From the NCBI GenBank assembly GCA_003660235.1, contig QGON01000062.1:56463-120462 (forward strand): DNA of 64,000 bases. The letters are read 5' to 3'. Both the position numbers and the translations under genes were made by a program. Positions 19,890-29,849 of the stretch are shown piece by piece; positions within the stretch are counted from its first letter, which is position 1, and each line of letters starts with the position of its first letter. The notes beneath the pieces were generated by a model. That model saw only the letters and a program-made list of their open reading frames with translations. It was not told where the DNA came from and made no database searches. This stretch comes from a bacterium endosymbiont of Escarpia laminata. Its GTDB lineage: Bacteria > Pseudomonadota > Gammaproteobacteria > Chromatiales > Chromatiaceae.

Positions 19890-20338
19890 ACCTGGAAGAG
19901 ATCCTGATCCCGACGGAAGTGGCCCATGCCGGCATGAGCTTCGGCGACGCCCTGGCGGAGTGTGTAAAACAGAATGTGCCGGGCATCCCCTTTGTGGATG
20001 GAGAAGGGAAGATCGTCGGCCGTTTTTCCCTGCGGCATGCGTTTCGCCTCACCTGTGTGCCCCGGGACTATATTCAGGGCGCGCACCTGCTGGGTGACGA
20101 TCTCGACTATATGGATATGGCCGAGGAGAAAGCGGAAATGATTCTGCCGCAACCTGTCGAAGGGTATGTGCTGGAGGATGCCATCCAGCTCAACCCCGGC
20201 GCCCAGGTAATTAAGGCGCTGGCAATCATGGAGCAGTTCAATACCGGCTATCTGTTTCTGACTGACGGAGAGAAGTACAAAGGGGTTATTACCCGGGTGG
20301 GGATTGCCCGTCTGGTATTGAATCTGGGCTGCTGCTGA
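19886..20338 (+). CDS. CBS-domain protein, partner of the following permease (module 1)
   Basis: A 150-residue cytoplasmic protein made of a CBS pair: residues 1-60 (VPGIPFVDGEGKIVGRFS) and 95-150 (NTGYLFLTDGEKYKGVITRVG). It has no catalytic domain, so it is likely an adenylate-responsive regulator. The permease gene starts three bases after its stop, and an analogous CBS/permease pair exists at 46241-48055, so I infer that it gates or modulates the transporter. It overlaps ttcA by four bases. Confidence 0.85.
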   Translation: MNLEEILIPTEVAHAGMSFGDALAECVKQNVPGIPFVDGEGKIVGRFSLRHAFRLTCVPRDYIQGAHLLGDDLDYMDMAEEKAEMILPQPVEGYVLEDAIQLNPGAQVIKALAIMEQFNTGYLFLTDGEKYKGVITRVGIARLVLNLGCC

Positions 20339-20341
20339 AGC

Positions 20342-21646
20342 ATGGCGAATTTCAGTGACTCCATGCTGGTCTCTGCGCTGATTCTGCTGCTGGCCTATGC
20401 GCTGATCTTCTCGGAAAAACTACACCGTACCAGTGCGGCGATACTGGGTGCGGTGGTGATGATCGGCGTCGGCATGAGCATGGATTTCTATACTCAGGAA
20501 GAGGCTATAGCGGCGGTGGACGCCAATACCATCCTGCTGCTGGCAGCGATGATGATGCTGGTCTCACTGCTGCGTCCCACCGGCGCCTTCGAATATATGG
20601 CCGTCTATATCACCCGCTGGGCGAAGGGCGATGCGCGTCTGCTGTTGATCTACCTCAGTCTTGCGGTAAGCCTGATCAGTATGATCCTGGATAATGTCAC
20701 CACGGTCATTGTATTTGCGCCCCTGACCGTGTTGATCTGCCGTCTGCTAAGACTCAATCCCATGCCCTATCTGATGGCTGAGGCGATGCTCTCCAATATC
20801 GGCGGGGCGGCGACCCTTGTGGGTGACCCACCCAATCTGATGATCGGCAGTGCAGGGGATATCAGCTTCAACGATTTCCTGTTCCATCTGGGGCCACCGG
20901 TGGTGGTGGTCTGGGTCGGGACTGTGCTCTTACTGCTCTTTCTTTTCCGTAAACAGATGCGCTGTGGCGTTGGAGAGGTTCGGGAGCTGGTCGACACGCA
21001 TGCCATCAAGGACTTGGCTGGATTACAAAAAATTCTTGTCTCTCTGGCGCTGGTCGTGGGGCTGTTTTTCGTTCACCACCATTTTCACTTTTTTCCCGCT
21101 TACGCCGCTTTTATCGGCTTGGCGCTGGCCTTGGTGCTGATGAAGCCCGACATGGATGTGCTGTTCAACGGGGTCAACTGGTCGGTGCTGTTCTTTTTTG
21201 CCGGGCTTTTCATGATCGTCGGCGGGGTGGAGGCCTCGGGACTGCTGAACCTGTTCGGCGACTCACTGGCGGAGATGGCGCGGGAACCGGGTCAGCTGTT
21301 GCTGGCGGGCCTGATGTTGATGTGGATTGCCGCCGTTCTCAGCGCGGTGGTGGATAACATCCCCTTCACCGTCACCATGATTCCCATCATCCTGGGACTG
21401 GAGTCCAGCGGGGTCAATATCACGCCCCTCTGGTGGGCGTTGGCGTTGGGCGTGGGTCTGGGCGGCAACGGCACCCACATCGGCGCCACGGCGAATATTA
21501 TCGCGGTGGCGGAGTCCGAGCACTCCAATATTCCCGGCGCCCGTATCACGCCTGCCGCGTGGATGCGCATCGGCATACCGACCACCTTTTTCAGCCTGAT
21601 TCTGGCCAGCCTGTTCTATACTCTCTTCTTCGACATCTTTAGATGA
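20342..21646 (+). CDS. Ion transporter superfamily permease (ArsB/NhaD/SLC13-like, module 1)
   Basis: A 434-residue integral membrane protein with about 11-12 hydrophobic spans. It has the two diagnostic hairpin regions of the superfamily: SMILDNVTTVI followed by NIGGAATLVGDPPN, and LSAVVDNIPFTVTMIP followed by GLGGNGTHIGATANI. Members move anions or exchange sodium for protons; which one applies here cannot be read from the motifs. It follows its CBS partner by three bases and probably forms one transcript with ttcA. Confidence 0.87.
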   Translation: MANFSDSMLVSALILLLAYALIFSEKLHRTSAAILGAVVMIGVGMSMDFYTQEEAIAAVDANTILLLAAMMMLVSLLRPTGAFEYMAVYITRWAKGDARLLLIYLSLAVSLISMILDNVTTVIVFAPLTVLICRLLRLNPMPYLMAEAMLSNIGGAATLVGDPPNLMIGSAGDISFNDFLFHLGPPVVVVWVGTVLLLLFLFRKQMRCGVGEVRELVDTHAIKDLAGLQKILVSLALVVGLFFVHHHFHFFPAYAAFIGLALALVLMKPDMDVLFNGVNWSVLFFFAGLFMIVGGVEASGLLNLFGDSLAEMAREPGQLLLAGLMLMWIAAVLSAVVDNIPFTVTMIPIILGLESSGVNITPLWWALALGVGLGGNGTHIGATANIIAVAESEHSNIPGARITPAAWMRIGIPTTFFSLILASLFYTLFFDIFR

Positions 21647-21771
21647 AACGCCTTCCCTCGGCCTGAAAAGCCATGATTTCTGCGTCAGTATTCGGTGCGC
21701 TATTATACTTGACTAAATTGCTTGGTATTCCTATAAAGGCAGTACATAGTCAACATTCTGAGGGAAGAATC

Positions 21772-21981
21772 ATGCATATTCGTACGACAACAGATCCCAT
21801 CACGCTGCACGAAGTCTCTGATCCTGAACACCACCCCTGCCTCTATGATGGGGATGGCAAGAACGGCCTTGAGATCTACTTCGAAAATGAGGAGAACAAA
21901 CGTCTCTATATGGAGATGGAGACTGAGGATCGCAAGATAGTGCAGGGAAACGATACAGATGATTACGTTGCCGAAGGTTGA
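21772..21981 (+). CDS. Small acidic protein of unknown function
   Basis: A 69-residue protein with GAGGGAAGA six to eight bases before the ATG. It is rich in Glu and Asp (NEENKRLYMEMETED) and starts with a strand-like MHIRTTTDPITLHEV. No domain is recognised. Its stop lies nine bases before the next start codon, so the two genes probably form an operon. The longer frame opening at 21673 has no ribosome site. Confidence 0.6.
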   Translation: MHIRTTTDPITLHEVSDPEHHPCLYDGDGKNGLEIYFENEENKRLYMEMETEDRKIVQGNDTDDYVAEG

Positions 21982-21990
21982 GGTGGTGCC

Positions 21991-22497
21991 ATGTTGAGAC
22001 GAATCTATCTGCTGTTTCCGCAACGGTACCATGTTGAACAGGCGCTGCCTGATCTGCAACGGCTGGGCGTCGACAGGCGCCACATGCATGCCGTTGCCAG
22101 GGAAGGCATTGATATCTCCGGGCTTCCCGAGGCATCCGTACGCCAGCGCACGGATTTTGGCGCACGTTTGGAACGCGCCTTATGGAACCTGAACCTCCTG
22201 ACCTTTTTTCTGGCCCTGATACTGCTGATTGGTAGTCTGTTCGTCGGTCTGCTGGGGTGGGCGCTGCTGAATGGTCTGGTCATGTCCGCCACCTATCTGG
22301 CCGGGAGCTACTTCGTTCGGCATGTGCCGCACGCCCATATGGACGAGTGCCGGAGCGCATTGAAGCACGGGGAGATCCTCCTGATGGTCGATGTACCCCG
22401 CTGGCGGGTGTCGGAGATCGGTCGTGAGATCCGCAGATTACATCCAGAGGCGGAGATTGGCGCTGTCGGCTGGACGGTTGAGGCACTGCAGATTTAG
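21991..22497 (+). CDS. Two-span membrane protein with flanking cytoplasmic domains
   Basis: A 168-residue protein. An N-terminal soluble part (YLLFPQRYHVEQAL, DRRHMHAVARE) resembles the nucleotide- or ligand-binding half of general-stress DUF1269-like proteins. Two hydrophobic segments occupy about 68-110, and a C-terminal soluble part (KHGEILLMVDVPRWRVSEI) ends the chain. GAGGTGG precedes the ATG by about six bases. I do not recognise the family with certainty. It is encoded with the small acidic protein upstream. Confidence 0.6.
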   Translation: MLRRIYLLFPQRYHVEQALPDLQRLGVDRRHMHAVAREGIDISGLPEASVRQRTDFGARLERALWNLNLLTFFLALILLIGSLFVGLLGWALLNGLVMSATYLAGSYFVRHVPHAHMDECRSALKHGEILLMVDVPRWRVSEIGREIRRLHPEAEIGAVGWTVEALQI

Positions 22498-22510
22498 GCG
22501 GCAATCAACG

Positions 22511-22546
22511 TGTAGGTTGGGTTACGCTACGCTAACCCAACCTACC
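22511..22546. repeat. Perfect intergenic hairpin, GTAGGTTGGGTTA arms
   Basis: GTAGGTTGGGTTA and TAACCCAACCTAC are exact inverted arms around CGCTACGC. It lies in the 50-base gap between two convergent genes, 13 bases after one stop and four bases before the other. It has no U-run but could still act as a bidirectional 3'-end hairpin. Same family as the elements at 6258, 30229 and 39637. Confidence 0.75.
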
Positions 22547-22549
22547 TGA

Positions 22550-24583
22550 CTAGCCGGTGATGCCATTGTGACGTAACAGCGCATCGATCTTTGGCTCGCG
22601 GCCACGGAAGCCGACAAACAGCTCCATGGCATCCCGGGAACCGCCCTGCTCAAGGATGTCCGTCAGAAAGGCATTGCCTGTTTCCGGATTGAAAACACCC
22701 TGTTCCTCGAACAGAGAGAAGGCGTCTGCCGACAGCACCTCCGCCCATTTATAGCTGTAGTAACCTGCTGCATAACCACCGGCGAAGATGTGGGAGAAGC
22801 CGTGGGCAAAACGGTTCCACTCCGGCGGGGTTATCACCGAGACCTGTTTGCGCACCTCGTTGAGGATCTCGTAGATGCGCCCACCCCTCTTCGGGTCGTA
22901 CTCCTGGTGGATGCGGAAGTCGAAGAGGGAAAATTCCAACTGGCGCACCATCGTCATGGCGGATTGAAAATTCTTGGCGCCGGTCATGCGCTCAAACAGG
23001 ACTTCGGGAATCGGCTCGCCGCTCTCATAGTGGCCGGAGATAAGATCCAGGGCCGCCTTCTCCCAGCAGAAGTTCTCCATGAACTGACTCGGCAGTTCCA
23101 CAGCGTCCCAGGCCACGCCGTTGATACCTGCCACTGCCGGGTAGTCGATGCGGGTGAGCAGATGGTGCAGGCCGTGGCCGAATTCGTGGAACAGGGTCTC
23201 CACCTCATCGTGGGTGAAGAGCGCCGGTTTGTCGCCAATCGGTGGCGAAAAGTTGCAGGTGAGGTAGGCGACCGGCAACTGGTCGACGGTGTCGGTAAAG
23301 AAACGGGTGACGCATTCATCCATCCAGGCGCCGCCCCGTTTGTGTGGGCGGGCATAGAGATCGAGGTAGAACTGCCCCCGCTCCTCTCCGTCGGCGTCGC
23401 GAATCTCGAAGAAACGGACGTCCGGGTGCCAGCTGTCGACGCCCTGGATCTCCTGAATCCTGATGCCGTAGAGGCGCTCCACAACAGCGAACAGACCGGG
23501 TATCACCCTTGTCTCAGGGAAGTAGGGTTTCAGCTCTTCCTGGGAAATGTTGTGACGGTGTTGGCGTAGCTTTTCGCTGTAGTAGCCGATGTCCCAGGCT
23601 TCGAGTTCTGTCATGCCGTGTTGCTCTGCGGCAAAGGCGCGGAGTTCTGTCAGCTCCTCTACCGCCTGAGTGTGGGCGCGCAGGGCCAGATCGGTGAGAA
23701 ACTGCGTCACTTCGTCGGTGGAGCGGGCCATCTTGCGCGCCAGGGAGCGTTCCGCAAAATTGTCGAAGTCGAGTAGCTGTGCCTGTTCATGGCGTAGCGC
23801 GAGGATCTGCTCCATCACCTCGCTATTGTCCCATCTGCCTGCATGGGGGCCCTGATCGGAGGCGCGGGTGGAGAAGGCCTCGTAGACCTCGTGGCGCAGT
23901 TCCCGGTTGTCGGCGTAGGTCATCACCGGCAGATAGGAGGGGAACTCCAGGGTCAGCAGCCAACCCTGCCGGTCACGCTGCTCTGCGGTCTGTTGTGCCA
24001 GCGCCAGGGCGGACTCAGGCATTCCGGCAAGCGCTGTCATATCGGTGATCAGCTTGCTCCATTCATTGGTGGCGTCGAGCAGGTTCTCTTCGAACTTGGT
24101 GGTGAGGGTCGACAGCGACTGGCTGATCTCCTTGAAACGGGCCTTTTTGTCGGCAGAGAGGTCGACGCCTGAGAGGTGAAAATCGAGCAGGGCGTCATCC
24201 ATTACCTTGCGCTGAACCGGGTTCAGGTCGTTCGGCTGTTCGGCGACAGCCTTAAAGGCGGCGAAGAGCTCGGCGTTCTGCCCCATCTCGGTGGCGTATT
24301 CACTCAGCTTGGGCAGGCAGGCATTGTAGGCGCTTCGCAGCGCTTCGTTGTTGACCACTGAATTCATGTGGCTGACAGGAGACCAGGCGCGGCTGAGCCG
24401 GTCGTCGAGCCGCTCCATCGGTTCCACCAGATTGTCCCATGTGAACCGCTGCTCTCCTTTGAGCAGTGCCTCGATCTGTTCCCGGTTGTGGGACAACAGA
24501 TGGTCCAGGGCGGATTCCACATGATCAGGTTTGATCCGGGAAAAGGCCGGTAGGCCGTCCATCTCCAGCAGGGGATTGTTCAT
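22550..24583 (-). CDS. prlC: Oligopeptidase A, M3 zinc metallopeptidase
   Basis: A cytoplasmic peptidase that degrades short peptides, including cleaved signal peptides. Length (677) and the position of the zinc motif HEFGHGLHH (about 466-474) match enteric PrlC. The downstream ligand region has AWDAVELPSQFMENF, the third-ligand block. The C-terminal half carries GHYESGEPIPEVLF and SYKWAEVLSADAFS as in the family. No signal peptide. Monocistronic, convergent with the preceding gene pair. Confidence 0.96.
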   Translation of the reverse strand: MNNPLLEMDGLPAFSRIKPDHVESALDHLLSHNREQIEALLKGEQRFTWDNLVEPMERLDDRLSRAWSPVSHMNSVVNNEALRSAYNACLPKLSEYATEMGQNAELFAAFKAVAEQPNDLNPVQRKVMDDALLDFHLSGVDLSADKKARFKEISQSLSTLTTKFEENLLDATNEWSKLITDMTALAGMPESALALAQQTAEQRDRQGWLLTLEFPSYLPVMTYADNRELRHEVYEAFSTRASDQGPHAGRWDNSEVMEQILALRHEQAQLLDFDNFAERSLARKMARSTDEVTQFLTDLALRAHTQAVEELTELRAFAAEQHGMTELEAWDIGYYSEKLRQHRHNISQEELKPYFPETRVIPGLFAVVERLYGIRIQEIQGVDSWHPDVRFFEIRDADGEERGQFYLDLYARPHKRGGAWMDECVTRFFTDTVDQLPVAYLTCNFSPPIGDKPALFTHDEVETLFHEFGHGLHHLLTRIDYPAVAGINGVAWDAVELPSQFMENFCWEKAALDLISGHYESGEPIPEVLFERMTGAKNFQSAMTMVRQLEFSLFDFRIHQEYDPKRGGRIYEILNEVRKQVSVITPPEWNRFAHGFSHIFAGGYAAGYYSYKWAEVLSADAFSLFEEQGVFNPETGNAFLTDILEQGGSRDAMELFVGFRGREPKIDALLRHNGITG

Positions 24584-24718
24584 CTGTGATAACTCCGGGA
24601 TTGAGAAAACGAATGATAGTGGGGAGATGGGGGTGGCCCGGTGAAAACCAACCCCCGATAAATAGAGGGGCAGGCATGATCAAACACAGCGGATCAGGCA
24701 AAAGCGTCGATGCAGCGC

Positions 24719-25273
24719 CTAGTCGTTGAAAAAAGGTGTCTGTTCCACCCGAGTGGGTTGTTTCATATAGTGGATGATATTGTTTGGCTCATAGGGAACG
24801 CCCTTGTTCAGGTCGCAGAGATACTGATTGTAGAGCGTATGCCGGTAGTTATCTGATCCGCTGACGACAATCTTTTTCCAGAGCGGTTTTTTCAGGGCCT
24901 TCAGACCCTTGTGGCTGCCGTAGGCGTAGACCTTGTATTCGCGGGCGCCGCAGCGGAAACCCTCGTAAGAGGTGTTGAGAGCGCCACGGTTCGAGCGGAT
25001 GGCGAGCAGCACGCGGATGGCATTGTCCTCCCCGGGTTGCAGTGTGCTGCGATCGATAAAAAAACGGAAGCGTCCGCTGCTGTCAGTGACCTGGAATTCG
25101 GTCAGTTGATCCTCGTTCAGATCTTTCGGCAGGGTGACCTTACCCTCCTCCCAGACATACTCTTCAACCCTCAGGTTGGGTCTGTCGGTGGGTTGATCGA
25201 TAAATGGACGATCTTTCGCGTTCAACAACAGGGGAAGTGCGAGCAGCAGTAGTGGGAGGTATCGGTAACGCAT
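24719..25273 (-). CDS. CNP1-like exported protein
   Basis: A 184-residue protein with a hydrophobic signal sequence (RYLPLLLLALPLLLNA) and a C-terminal domain with YEGFRCGAREYKVYAYGS and LCDLNKGVPY, the pattern of the CNP1-like family of secreted proteins, whose function is unknown. I place the start at the ATG at 25273 because AGGA precedes it; the frame also opens at a GTG at 25297. The two Cys residues about 55 residues apart could pair in the periplasm. It stands alone between prlC and the GIDE gene. Confidence 0.75.
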   Translation of the reverse strand: MRYRYLPLLLLALPLLLNAKDRPFIDQPTDRPNLRVEEYVWEEGKVTLPKDLNEDQLTEFQVTDSSGRFRFFIDRSTLQPGEDNAIRVLLAIRSNRGALNTSYEGFRCGAREYKVYAYGSHKGLKALKKPLWKKIVVSGSDNYRHTLYNQYLCDLNKGVPYEPNNIIHYMKQPTRVEQTPFFND

Positions 25274-25407
25274 GGTGTTCCTGGAGTTCATTGTCACGGA
25301 TTTGACCGCAGGTCTGGCGCTTGGTTCGGATCTATTGATCCTGGAAAGGTGATGTAAAGTTCAGGTCAAAACAGTCCTGGACGGGGATATTACCATGCCG
25401 GGATGGA

Positions 25408-26358
25408 TCATGCGGCAAACCGCGTGGCCAGCATCCAGGTGCTGACACCGCCAAGGAGGAAAAAGCCTGCGATGAAACCGAAGGCAAAACGGCGGTAGTG
25501 TTTGACGAGGACGAATTCTGCGCTGGAGGAGATAATAAAAGGGCGATTGGAGTCGGGCCGGCTCAGGGTGTGCAGGGATTGTTGATCCTCTTGTATCTGT
25601 TCACTGGCGACCTCGCGTTCAGCCTTGCGCCGGGCCGACTCCCACTCATCCATGTCGATCTCGCCATTGCCGTCCCGGTCGAAACGTGCGAGCAATCCAG
25701 CGCGATCCTGTTTCCACTGGCGCAGGCGTTCACGCACCATATCCTGCCGCATGGCCAGCCAGTTCGCCTCGCCAAAGGATTTAAACAGGCCGATGGCATA
25801 GAGCGGATCGCCGGGGTAGATGGTTTCCTCGGTATAGCGGTAGTGGCTGCCCATGCGGTAGCTGCGGATGTTGAGCTGGAGTCCGAAGAGGGTGGTTGAA
25901 CTGTTGTAATCAAGCCCTCCCGTCGCAGGCCCGGTTTGAGGCAGGCTGTTGCTGCCGTACCAGACACTCTTTTCGCTGGGTGTGACATCGGCGCCATCCG
26001 GGTCGACGATACACTCGCCGCTGTCATCTTTGAGCAGAAACAGTCCCTCGCTACCACCCTGGCGAACGGTGCGCCACCCCTTCTCTCCCTTGCGTTCGAT
26101 CTTGAAACGGAACCAGCAGCATGGGCTGTGGGTGAGCGGGGTGATGATGGGCTCCCCTTTCATTGCCGCCGCTTCACCGTTTAGCTCCACATAACCCTGA
26201 TGGGCTGAACGGATGCGAGAGGTGGGGGTGTCCTCGATGACCCGGGCGCGTATCAGGTTTCGGAACGAGAAGAAGAGTGCGGCGAGGCTCAACAGGGAGA
26301 GTGCAGCGGCCCAGACCGAGAACTCCAGGGTCGACATGGCAAGCAGATCGGCGGACAT
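25408..26358 (-). CDS. GIDE-domain membrane protein with an EF-hand
   Basis: A 316-residue protein with membrane segments at about 12-32 and 290-312. Between them is a GIDE-type domain (GYVELNGEAA, ITPLTHSPCCWFRF, YTEETIYPGDPLYAIG), known from membrane E3 ligases and frequent next to lemA in bacteria. At 227-238 sits a textbook EF-hand loop, DRDGNGEIDMDE, with acidic or Asn residues at positions 1, 3, 5, 7, 9 and 12, so it probably binds calcium. The insertion of an EF-hand is unusual. It lies five bases downstream of lemA in the same operon. Confidence 0.82.
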   Translation of the reverse strand: MSADLLAMSTLEFSVWAAALSLLSLAALFFSFRNLIRARVIEDTPTSRIRSAHQGYVELNGEAAAMKGEPIITPLTHSPCCWFRFKIERKGEKGWRTVRQGGSEGLFLLKDDSGECIVDPDGADVTPSEKSVWYGSNSLPQTGPATGGLDYNSSTTLFGLQLNIRSYRMGSHYRYTEETIYPGDPLYAIGLFKSFGEANWLAMRQDMVRERLRQWKQDRAGLLARFDRDGNGEIDMDEWESARRKAEREVASEQIQEDQQSLHTLSRPDSNRPFIISSSAEFVLVKHYRRFAFGFIAGFFLLGGVSTWMLATRFAA

Positions 26359-26363
26359 TCAGT

Positions 26364-26936
26364 TCAACCGAACAGGGTCCCGACATTTACGTCCCGGATC
26401 TCCTCCTCGTCAAACTCCAGCAGTTCCGCCCCCTTGAAATTGAAACGACTGGCCAGCAGGATATCGGGAAACTGCTCGATGCGCACATTGTTGTTGTTGG
26501 CGCTCTCGTTGTAGAACTCCCGCCGGTCGGCGATGCTGTTCTCCAGGCCGGTGATGCGGGATTGGAGATGCCGAAAGCCGTCGTTGGCCTTCAGGTCGGG
26601 GTAGTTCTCCGCCACGGCGAAGAGATTGCCGAGACCGAGGCGCAGCGCGCTCTCAGCGCTGCCGACGGCCCCAACGTCCCCCCGCTGGCGGGCGCTGGCG
26701 ACGGCGGAACGGGCCAGCATCACCCGCTCCAGGGTCTCCTGCTCGTACTTCATATACTGTTTGCAGGTCTCCACCAGTTTGGGCAGTTCGTCATGGCGCT
26801 GCTTCAGCAGTACATCGATATTCGACCAGGCCTGGGTTACGCTATGCTTGAGTCGCACCAGATTGTTGTAGATCATTATCCCGTAGATGAGCGTGGCGAT
26901 CACCATGCCGGCAATCACAAACAGTACAATTTCCAT
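26364..26936 (-). CDS. lemA: LemA family protein
   Basis: A 190-residue protein with one N-terminal membrane segment (about 2-22) and a long four-helix-type body. The conserved signatures YNNLVRLKHSVTQAWSNIDVLLKQRHDELPKLV and AVAENYPDLKAN are characteristic, the first given here only in outline at residues 24-57. LemA proteins are membrane-anchored and their function is undefined. It is first of a pair with the GIDE/EF-hand gene. GGAG precedes the ATG, and the divergent carbonic-anhydrase-like gene starts only 15 bases away. Confidence 0.93.
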   Translation of the reverse strand: MEIVLFVIAGMVIATLIYGIMIYNNLVRLKHSVTQAWSNIDVLLKQRHDELPKLVETCKQYMKYEQETLERVMLARSAVASARQRGDVGAVGSAESALRLGLGNLFAVAENYPDLKANDGFRHLQSRITGLENSIADRREFYNESANNNNVRIEQFPDILLASRFNFKGAELLEFDEEEIRDVNVGTLFG

Positions 26937-26951
26937 TATTCAACTCCACTT

Positions 26952-27485
26952 ATGTCCAATATCCGACCCTTTGAATCTAGCATGCCACAGGTTGCCACTG
27001 ATGCCTGGATCGATGAAACCGCCGTCGTGATCGGCAATGTGAGCATCGGTTCTCACTCTTCGGTCTGGCCCATGACCGTCATTCGCGGCGATGTGCACGA
27101 GATTCGCATCGGCAGTGAGAGCAATGTGCAGGACGGTTGTGTGCTGCATGTCTCCCACGACAGCAAATACCAGCCGGGTGGCTCGCCATTGACCCTGGGT
27201 GACCGGGTCACGGTGGGGCACAAGGCGGTGCTGCACGGCTGTAATATTGCCGATAGTTGTTTTATCGGCATGGGGTGCACTATTCTTGATGGCGCCGTGT
27301 TGGATCCCTACTCCATGCTTGGCGCCGGTTCGCTGGTCCCCAGCGGAAAACACCTTGAAGGGGGCTATCTCTGGGTGGGAACACCGGCAAGGCGGGTGCG
27401 GCACCTCACCGATCAGGAGTTGGAATATCTCGATTACTCTGCGGCACACTATGTACGGCTGATGAAGAGACATGCGGAAAAATAG
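26952..27485 (+). CDS. Gamma-class carbonic anhydrase-like hexapeptide protein
   Basis: A 177-residue left-handed beta-helix protein of the YrdA/CaiE/gamma-CA group. Hexapeptide turns run from AVVIGNVSIG to MLGAGSLV. The zinc-binding His pattern is present as HVSHDS near 62-67 and VGHKAVLHGC. Relatives trimerise and bind zinc; only some are active carbonic anhydrases. The ATG at 26952 lacks a clear ribosome site; an ATG at 26982 is an alternative. It is divergent from lemA. Confidence 0.9.
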   Translation: MSNIRPFESSMPQVATDAWIDETAVVIGNVSIGSHSSVWPMTVIRGDVHEIRIGSESNVQDGCVLHVSHDSKYQPGGSPLTLGDRVTVGHKAVLHGCNIADSCFIGMGCTILDGAVLDPYSMLGAGSLVPSGKHLEGGYLWVGTPARRVRHLTDQELEYLDYSAAHYVRLMKRHAEK

Positions 27486-27566
27486 AAGATCGGTTTGAAT
27501 CCTGCTTCTGTGAGATGCTGCCGTACTTACTAATCTAAATATGGACGATTAATCGAAGGACGGAAA

Positions 27567-27881
27567 ATGGACGTGTTTATCGGAAATCTGCCGGCAGAAG
27601 CCAGATTGCTGGAGATACAGGATCTGCTGGGTGGCCAGTCAGTGCATACTCGCTTTGAGCGCCGCATGGGACGCGACTGCTTCGACAAGAATTATCACTA
27701 CTTCATCGTCTTCACCTCATCGGACAATGAGGGTTGGGCGTTGATCGAGGCACTGAACGGTAAAATCTTCGATGGCTGTCGCCTCACCGCCCGCGAGTTT
27801 ATCAAACGCGCCGATTGCAATGCCCCGGCTCGGGATTGGGATCGTCGGGAACGCCGTTTTAACCGCGCAACATCTGAATAA
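27567..27881 (+). CDS. Small RRM-type RNA-binding protein
   Basis: A 104-residue protein starting DVFIGNLP, the RNP2-like strand of an RNA recognition motif. The RNP1-like strand is YHYFIVFTSS at about 47-56. After the domain comes a basic, Arg-rich tail (DWDRRERRFNR). AAGGACGG precedes the ATG. Its 3' end overlaps the end of the convergent aroE by 23 bases. Bacterial single-RRM proteins are poorly characterised; RNA binding is inferred from the fold motif. Confidence 0.75.
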   Translation: MDVFIGNLPAEARLLEIQDLLGGQSVHTRFERRMGRDCFDKNYHYFIVFTSSDNEGWALIEALNGKIFDGCRLTAREFIKRADCNAPARDWDRRERRFNRATSE

Positions 27882-28674
27882 CCGGAACGGTATCAGGCAG
27901 GATATCACGCCACAGCCGGAAGGATTCGGCCGCCTGCTCCACCAGCATGCCCAGACCATCCATCGCCCGGGCGGCATGATGCACCCGCGCCCATTTTTGA
28001 AATGCAGTGGGTCCATCCCCGTACATCATGTCGTAACACCAGCCGCCTTTGGTCAGTACGCCTTCGGGAATCTTCGGCACCTCTCCAGCAAGACCTGCGG
28101 CAGTGCCGTTGATGATCAGATCGAACTGCATGCCCTCAAGTTCATCCAGTCCACAGCCCGCCACCGGGCCGAAGCAGCTTAGGCCGGTGGCCAAAGAATA
28201 GGCCTTGGCCGCAGTGCGATTGGCAATGATGAGCCGCTTCGGCTGCTCTTCGAGGAGGGGGCGCACCACGCCACGGACCGCGCCACCGGCGCCGAGTATC
28301 AGCACCCGCTTTCCTTTGAAGCGAAAACCGTGGTTGATGGTAAGGTCGCGCACCAGGCCGATACCATCGGTATTGTCGCCCCTCAATTTGCCGTTTTCGA
28401 GGCGGATCAGGGTATTGACCGCGCCTGCGGTGTGGGCCCGCTTGCTGAGTTCATCCGCCAGACGCCAGGCCACCTCTTTGAACGGCACGGTAATGTTGAG
28501 CCCCTGGCCGCCATCCTTGATAAAACGTGCCACGTCGCCCTCGAAGTCGTCGAGGTTGCCGAGCAGGCGGGTGTATTCGATGGACTCCCCGGTTTGTCGC
28601 GCAAAAGCGGCGTGGATCAGCGGGGATTTGCTGTGTTCGATGGGGTTGCCGATGACGGCGTAGTTGTCGGTCAT
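27859..28674 (-). CDS. aroE: Shikimate dehydrogenase
   Basis: Reduces 3-dehydroshikimate to shikimate with NADPH in aromatic amino acid synthesis. The 271-residue protein has NPIEHSKSPLIH, the catalytic Lys region NITVPFKEVA, GDNTDGIGLV and the NADP loop LGAGGAVRGV, all AroE hallmarks. The ATG at 28674 follows the hemB stop by six bases, so hemB and aroE are probably cotranscribed. Confidence 0.96.
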   Translation of the reverse strand: MTDNYAVIGNPIEHSKSPLIHAAFARQTGESIEYTRLLGNLDDFEGDVARFIKDGGQGLNITVPFKEVAWRLADELSKRAHTAGAVNTLIRLENGKLRGDNTDGIGLVRDLTINHGFRFKGKRVLILGAGGAVRGVVRPLLEEQPKRLIIANRTAAKAYSLATGLSCFGPVAGCGLDELEGMQFDLIINGTAAGLAGEVPKIPEGVLTKGGWCYDMMYGDGPTAFQKWARVHHAARAMDGLGMLVEQAAESFRLWRDILPDTVPVIQMLRG

Positions 28675-28680
28675 GGGTGA

Positions 28681-29784
<1,104 letters not shown>

Positions 29785-29849
29785 CTATCAAGACGGGCAA
29801 GCTGCCGCTCCGAAAGGTTTTCGTGTATAGAAATGAGGCAGTACCGGTC

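Noticed and set aside
22790..23569. Plus-strand frame inside prlC
   Set aside because: Shadow of the M3 peptidase; prlC has the HEFGH motif and correct length.
26277..26951. Extension of the carbonic-anhydrase-like gene to 26277
   Set aside because: The extra 225 codons run antisense through lemA and the GIDE gene; the beta-helix protein starts at about 26952.
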